64,000 nt of DNA from Pseudoxanthomonas koreensis_A (lineage in GTDB: Bacteria > Pseudomonadota > Gammaproteobacteria > Xanthomonadales > Xanthomonadaceae), in the NCBI RefSeq assembly GCF_041890415.1, contig NZ_CP169056.1, forward strand, positions 1,612,001-1,676,000, in the 5' to 3' direction. Positions 60,754 to 64,000 of this stretch are shown here, piece by piece (positions within the stretch are counted from its first letter, which is position 1; every line of letters starts with the position of its first letter). The translations under genes and the position numbers were made by a program. A model generated the notes under the pieces. That model saw only the letters and a program-made list of their open reading frames with translations, did not search any database and was not told the DNA's origin.

Positions 60754-61069
60754 TGGTGCCCGAGGCCGGACTCGAACCGGCATGCCTTGCGGCGAGGGAT
60801 TTTCTTGCCACTTCGGCTTTCGCCGCCGCCCGGTGCCGCCTGGGCGTTCGTGGTCTGGAGCACGCCTTCACCATGGCCTTGCAGCCGAAGGTGCCCGCCG
60901 TCTGCTCTCTACACCTTCCCGGGCCGTGGGCCGGGCTTGGCTCGGCGTTGGCGCGGATGCCGCAGCATCCAGGGCGTTCGCCGACTTTGACGGGGTTCAC
61001 TCCGGGCGTTTCCCCCCGGAGGCTCAAATTGTTCAAGTCCCTTGTGTCTACCGGTTTCACCACTCGGGC
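60754..61069 (-). tRNA. tRNA-Leu(UAA) interrupted by a group I intron
   Basis: The 5' exon is 61069-61035 (35 nt, GCCCGAGTGG... ending GGGACTT) and the 3' exon 60803-60754 (50 nt, starting AAAATCCCTC, ending in CCA). Joined, they give an 85-nt class II tRNA: acceptor GCCCGAG/CTCGGGC, anticodon stem AGGGA/TCCCT, loop CTTAAAA with anticodon UAA, variable arm GCC-GCAA-GGC, and T-arm GCCGG-TTCGAGT-CCGGC. A 231-nt insertion lies between U34 and A35. This is the insertion site of the cyanobacterial and plastid tRNA-Leu(UAA) introns. Without splicing the tRNA would be non-functional. Confidence 0.95.
60804..61034 (-). ncRNA. group I self-splicing intron (IC3-like) in tRNA-Leu(UAA)
   Basis: 231 nt, no ORF. 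The 5' exon ends in U and the intron in G (61035 and 60804), as group I chemistry requires. The intron begins GAACAATTTGAGCC; GAGCC can pair with the exon's GGACUU to form P1 with the splice-site G-U pair. The R-like element GTAGAGAGCAGACGG (60912-60898) and the S-like AAGGCGTGCTCC (60868-60857) supply P7: GAGCA (60907-60903) with TGCTC (60862-60858). This differs from, but compensates in the same way as, the Azoarcus GACUA/UAGUC pair. GCCGAGCCAAGCC (60945-60933) and TCAAAGTCGGCGAA match the Azoarcus tRNA-Ile ribozyme core closely. Confidence 0.92.
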
Positions 61070-61119
61070 GGTGCCGGGCCATTGTGCCACCAGTGCGCCT
61101 GCGGTCGCACACGCCGCGT

Positions 61120-61128
61120 TGCTAGAAT
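61120..61128 (+). promoter_or_regulatory. extended -10 promoter of the LacI-family gene
   Basis: TGCTAGAAT: a TG-n extension followed by TAGAAT (61123-61128), 44 bp before the LacI-type start. The tRNA-Leu gene diverges from the same 100-bp region; on the minus strand CACAAT (61086-61081) with a GC-rich discriminator lies 11 bp before the tRNA 5' end. Confidence 0.45.
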
Positions 61129-61171
61129 GCCGGCGGCCCGGGGGCATACGGCCGGCAGGGAGAATCCAGCC

Positions 61172-62182
61172 ATGCGCGCCAGAATCGAGGACGTCGCCGC
61201 GGCGGCGGGGGTGTCGATCAAGACCGTCTCGCGCGTGTTCAACCGCGAGCCCAACGTGCGCGAGGAAACCCGCGACAAGGTCGAGGAAGCCGCGCGCCAG
61301 CTCAAGTACCGGCCCAATTCCTCGGCCCGCAGCCTGGCCGGCCGCCGCTCGTACCTGGTCTCGCTGCTGTACGACAACCCGTCCCCGAACTACGTCATGG
61401 AAGTGATCGAGGGCGTGCTCTCGGCCTGCGAAACCGCCCATTACGGGCTGACCCTGCGACCAATCGACTTCAGCCACCGCGGCCACGTCGAGTCGATCGA
61501 GGCGCTGATCGCCCAGTACCGCCCCGACGGCCTGGTGCTGACCCCGCCGCTGACCGACGACGGGCCGCTGCTGCGACGCCTGCGCGAGTTGTCCGTGCGC
61601 CATGCCACCATTTCGGCCAAGCGCGACAACGCGGGCATCGGCGCCACCCTGGACGAGCGGGCGGCAGCGGCCGACATCACCGCCCACGTGGCCTCGCTGG
61701 GCCACCGGCGCATCGGCCACATCACCGGCCACCGCAGCCATGCCGCGCGCGTCTGGCGCCTGGCCGGCTACCTGGATGGATTGCGCCGGGCCGGGATCGT
61801 GGCCGATCCGGACCTGGTGGTCGAAGGCGAATTCTCGTTCGAGTCCGGCATCACCGGCGCACGCCGGCTGCTGGACATGGACGACCCGCCCACCGCGATC
61901 TTCGGTGCCAACGACGACACCGCCTGCGGCGTGCTGTATGAAGCGGCCGCACGCGACCTGGACGTCCCCGGGCAACTGTCCGTGTTCGGCTTCGACGACA
62001 CCCCGATGTCGCGCCAGGTGTGGCCCAGCTTGAGCACGGTGCGCCAACCCAGCCGCGAGATGGGGCGCATCGCCGCCCAGCAACTGCTCAACGCCCTGGG
62101 CGGCCACGAGCCCGCACACATGGTGCGTGTGGCCTACCAGTTGCAGATCCGCCACTCGACCGGACCGGCACCCGCCCGCTGA
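61172..62182 (+). CDS. LacI-family transcriptional regulator
   Basis: 336 residues. The N-terminal LacI helix-turn-helix (IEDVAAAAGVSIKTVSRVFNREPNVREETRDKVEEAARQLKYRPNSSARSL, hinge included) is followed by a periplasmic-binding-protein-like effector domain (LVSLLYDNPSPNYVMEVIEGV... AIFGANDDTACGVLYEAA... VFGFDDTPMSRQVWPSLSTVRQP). It probably senses a sugar or sugar phosphate, but no sugar operon is adjacent, so the regulon is unknown. ATG 61172 has AGGGAGA upstream. Confidence 0.94.
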   Translation: MRARIEDVAAAAGVSIKTVSRVFNREPNVREETRDKVEEAARQLKYRPNSSARSLAGRRSYLVSLLYDNPSPNYVMEVIEGVLSACETAHYGLTLRPIDFSHRGHVESIEALIAQYRPDGLVLTPPLTDDGPLLRRLRELSVRHATISAKRDNAGIGATLDERAAAADITAHVASLGHRRIGHITGHRSHAARVWRLAGYLDGLRRAGIVADPDLVVEGEFSFESGITGARRLLDMDDPPTAIFGANDDTACGVLYEAAARDLDVPGQLSVFGFDDTPMSRQVWPSLSTVRQPSREMGRIAAQQLLNALGGHEPAHMVRVAYQLQIRHSTGPAPAR

Positions 62183-62280
62183 AATCTCCGTGCACTGGAT
62201 CAACCCGCGGGCAACGCGCTCCGCGGCCGCCCGCTGCCTGGGCAACGTGGCAAATCATTGAATGCGCAACAAAACGGATA

Positions 62281-62310
62281 TTGTCAGCGCCAGCGTCAGT
62301 GGGCCATAAT
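62281..62310 (+). promoter_or_regulatory. promoter of the candidate small RNA
   Basis: TTGTCA (62281-62286, 5/6 to consensus) and CATAAT (62305-62310, 5/6) with an 18-bp spacer. It is the strongest plus-strand sigma-70 match in the window, and no coding region follows it before a perfect terminator. Confidence 0.65.
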
Positions 62311-62316
62311 GCCCGC

Positions 62317-62422
62317 CACTGCAGGTGTCGCACCGTCCTGGAGACGGCGTGGCCCTGGTGCCACCGGCCAGACCCGGGCATGGCACCGCAGTCACACAGC
62401 CCCGGCAGCGGGGCTTTGTTTT
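62317..62422 (+). ncRNA. candidate small regulatory RNA (about 105 nt)
   Basis: The interval between the promoter above and an intrinsic terminator has no closed reading frame with a stop, but folds readily. One hairpin is CCGTC-CTGGA-GACGG, whose loop exposes CUGGA. A second stem is GGTGCCA (in the CCTGGTGCCACC segment) with TGGCACC, enclosing GGCC/CCGG-type pairs; then comes the terminator. It does not contain the hallmarks of 4.5S, 6S, tmRNA or RNase P RNA. A GTG with a GGAG upstream lies inside but stays open through the terminator. The RNA ends 35 bp before tRNA-Cys. Transcript ends are inferred. Confidence 0.55.
62398..62422 (+). terminator. Rho-independent terminator of the candidate small RNA
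   Basis: AGCCCCG (62398-62404), loop GCAG, CGGGGCT (62409-62415), then TTGTTTT. A perfect 7-bp stem plus a good U-tract. Confidence 0.85.
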
Positions 62423-62457
62423 GCCGGACCAGGCGCCTTGCGCCCCGGCGGGTCACC

Positions 62458-62531
62458 GGCCTGGTGGCAGAGTGGTTATGCAGCGGACTGCAAATCCGCG
62501 TACGCCGGTTCAATTCCGACCCAGGCCTCCA
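62458..62531 (+). tRNA. tRNA-Cys(GCA)
   Basis: 74 nt with encoded CCA. Acceptor GGCCTGG/CCAGGCC, anticodon stem GCGGA/TCCGC, loop CTGCAAA with anticodon GCA, T-loop GGTTCAATTCC. It lies between the small RNA and an Ala-rich lipoprotein gene; the 195 bp downstream carry no convincing gene. Confidence 0.96.
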
Positions 62532-62726
62532 TCCCCGACACGCCTGCACGACGCATGGCCGCCCTCAGGCGTTCCCGTGCGCACGGGTGCTGCGTGGCCC
62601 AGGCGCGGTGCTTCATGTCCCCCGGCGACGGCCGCACGGCCGGCTTCACGGCACGCTGAACACCCGCCGTGGATGCTTGGCGCACGCCTGCATGGGCGCC
62701 TTCCCGTCACGATCCGGAGCATTGCC

Positions 62727-63140
62727 ATGAACCGCTTCCCTCTTGTGCTTGCCACCGCGCTGGTCCTGCCGCTGCTGACCGCCTGCAACCGCCCTGCCGG
62801 CGAACAGGCCAAACAGGAAGCCGCGGCGGCTGCCGAGCATGCGGCGGCTGCCGCCGACCACACGGCAGCGGCCACCGAACGCGCCGCCGCCTCGGCCGTG
62901 GATGCGGCGCGCGAGGCCGGTGACGCTGCCCAGGCGCAGGCCCAGGTTGCCGCCGCCGAGGGCGAACGCGCCCTGGACCGCGCCGCCGAGGCCAGCCGTG
63001 ATGCGGCCGAGCGCGCAGGCGACGCCAGCCGCGATGCCGCCGCGCGGGCGGCCGATGCCACCGCCGATGCGGCCGAAACCACCGCCGAACAGGCGCGCGA
63101 GATGGCCGAAAGGGCCGAGCGCAACGCCCGCAACGACTGA
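62727..63140 (+). CDS. alanine-rich putative lipoprotein
   Basis: 137 residues. The signal peptide ends in lipobox LTAC (Cys20). The mature part is almost only Ala, Glu, Asp, Arg and Gln in heptad-like repeats (AAAEHAAAAADHTAAATERAA, then ASRDAAERAGDASRDAAARA), predicting a long continuous helix or coiled coil like Lpp-type or LEA-like envelope proteins. GGAG precedes the ATG. Function unknown; composition bias makes homology calls unreliable. Confidence 0.75.
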   Translation: MNRFPLVLATALVLPLLTACNRPAGEQAKQEAAAAAEHAAAAADHTAAATERAAASAVDAAREAGDAAQAQAQVAAAEGERALDRAAEASRDAAERAGDASRDAAARAADATADAAETTAEQAREMAERAERNARND

Positions 63141-63331
63141 CCGGCGCGCGCTGATCGCAGGCGCTGATCGCAGGCGCCGGCCTTCGCAGGCACAGGTCCC
63201 CGCCCCGATGCGCCGTGCACCGTGACGGCGCATCTTTTCGAGGTGCGATGGCGCGACCCTGATGCACCGCCCGGCGTGCACCGGCGCGCATCTGCCGTAT
63301 GCTCGACCGGCCGACGCACGCCGGGAGCACC

Positions 63332-64000
63332 ATGCCTGCCCTACGCAGCCAGATCGATACCCGTTCGACCGAATTCGCGGCCCACGCCGAGCATCACCGT
63401 GCACTGGCCGCGGAGTTGCAGCGGCGCCTGCGCCGCGCTGCCGATGGCGGTGGCGACAAGGCCCGCGACCGTCACGTCGCCCGCGGCAAGCTGCTGCCGC
63501 GCGAGCGCATCGATGCCCTGCTCGACCCCGGTTCGCCGTTCCTGGAAATCGCGCCGCTGGCGGCCGAGGACATGTACGACGGCGCCGCACCGGCGGCAGG
63601 CCTGGTGTGCGGGATCGGATCGGTGTGCGGCCAGCAGGTGGTCGTGGTGGCCAACGACGCCACGGTCAAGGGCGGCACCTACTTCCCGATGACGGTGAAA
63701 AAACACCTGCGTGCACAGGAAATCGCGCGCGAAAACCACCTGCCCTGCATCTACCTGGTCGACTCCGGTGGCGCGTTCCTGCCGCTGCAGGACGAGGTGT
63801 TCCCGGACCGCGACCACTTCGGCCGGATCTTCTACAACCAGGCACGGATGAGCGCGGACAACATCCCGCAGGTCGCGGTGGTCATGGGCAGCTGCACCGC
63901 CGGCGGCGCCTACGTGCCGGCGATGTGCGACGAGAGCATCATCGTGCGCGAGCACGGCACCATCTTCCTGGGCGGCCCGCCGCTGGTGAAGGCGGCCACC
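63332..64000 (+). CDS. methylcrotonyl-CoA carboxylase carboxyltransferase (beta) subunit, N-terminal part
   Basis: 223 codons are in the window; the gene runs off the right edge. The product begins MPALRSQIDTRSTEFAAHAE and shows the MCC-beta/AccD-like crotonase fold: RGKLLPRERIDALLDPGSPFLEI, NDATVKGGTYFPMTVKKHLRAQEIA, LPCIYLVDSGGAFLPLQDEVFPDRDHFGRIFYNQARMS and GSCTAGGAYVPAMCDE. KGGTYFPMTVKKHLRA with the VFPDRDHFGRIFYNQA loop favours methylcrotonyl-CoA carboxylase (leucine degradation) over propionyl-CoA carboxylase. GGGAG precedes the ATG, and TATGCT (63298-63303) resembles the box before the acyl-CoA ligase gene. Confidence 0.92.
   Translation, partial: MPALRSQIDTRSTEFAAHAEHHRALAAELQRRLRRAADGGGDKARDRHVARGKLLPRERIDALLDPGSPFLEIAPLAAEDMYDGAAPAAGLVCGIGSVCGQQVVVVANDATVKGGTYFPMTVKKHLRAQEIARENHLPCIYLVDSGGAFLPLQDEVFPDRDHFGRIFYNQARMSADNIPQVAVVMGSCTAGGAYVPAMCDESIIVREHGTIFLGGPPLVKAAT

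Noticed and set aside
60646..61080. Open frames over the tRNA-Leu/intron locus, including one fused to the LacI gene
   Set aside because: They read across structured RNA; the LacI protein starts cleanly at 61172 and the upstream extension matches nothing.
62359..62480. GTG-started open frame with GGAG upstream inside the small RNA
   Set aside because: Stays open through a perfect terminator into tRNA-Cys, so it cannot be a normal coding unit; an RNA is the better reading.

Overview
The window is GC-rich chromosomal DNA, apart from one AT-richer block. The gene content (rpf-type acyl-CoA ligase, split MetH, ArsR-methyltransferase regulator, EfpL, DUF6116 protein, MTA-salvage genes mtnB-mtnD-mtnC, subclass B3 metallo-beta-lactamase) fits a gammaproteobacterium of the Xanthomonadaceae/Lysobacteraceae (Stenotrophomonas / Pseudoxanthomonas / Luteimonas-like). 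The species cannot be fixed from the sequence alone. Most of the window is housekeeping metabolism packed in short operons on both strands.

Layout. 1-3.3 kb: start of a thiolase gene, then a lipidated subtilisin-type autotransporter. 3.3-8.5 kb: an accessory island of visibly lower GC. It holds a frameshifted GNAT remnant, a SIR2-HerA pair on the minus strand (known family of NAD-depleting anti-phage systems) and a divergent unknown gene with a HEPN-like R-x4-H motif. 8.5-14.8 kb: the two aconitases acnB and acnA, separated by a VapBC-type toxin-antitoxin pair. 15-22 kb: FadD/RpfB-like ligase, purB, a B3 metallo-beta-lactamase behind a 12-C tract, the RoxA-type ribosomal oxygenase and a GNAT protein. 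22-28 kb: sucA-sucB-lpdA (2-oxoglutarate dehydrogenase). 28-36 kb: LOG-family hydrolase, AcuI/YhdH reductase, GH16 glucanase, PilH-like regulator, DnaJ/CbpA and Hsp20 behind a sigma-32-type promoter, peroxiredoxin, PbpC. 36-42 kb: REP-like repeats, acyl-CoA dehydrogenase, and an ArsR-methyltransferase regulator coupled to a methionine synthase encoded as two genes. 42-54 kb: SDR, EfpL, DUF4105 protein, SerA, two APC permeases, the methylthioadenosine salvage genes, glycine-zipper protein, DUF6116 protein. 54-59 kb: TatD hydrolase and a three-gene sensor kinase / response regulator / hybrid kinase operon. 58.8-64 kb: tRNA-Val(CAC), a GltB-like FMN protein, an intron-containing tRNA-Leu, a LacI-family regulator, a candidate small RNA, tRNA-Cys(GCA), an Ala-rich lipoprotein and the start of a methylcrotonyl-CoA carboxylase beta subunit.

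How the genes work together. Aconitases and 2-oxoglutarate dehydrogenase are TCA-cycle steps. The acyl-CoA ligase, acyl-CoA dehydrogenase, thiolase, SDR and MCC subunit feed it from fatty acids and leucine. SahR-like regulator, MetH and the Mtn enzymes belong to methionine/AdoMet recycling. DnaJ/Hsp20, peroxiredoxin, SIR2-HerA and VapBC are stress and defence functions.

The most striking element is the tRNA-Leu(UAA) gene (60754-61069, minus strand). It is interrupted by a 231-nt group I intron between U34 and A35, the same position as in cyanobacteria and plastids, with a core resembling the Azoarcus tRNA-Ile ribozyme. Next in interest are the SIR2-HerA island with its divergent HEPN-like neighbour, and an unannotated, well-delimited small RNA locus at about 62317-62422.
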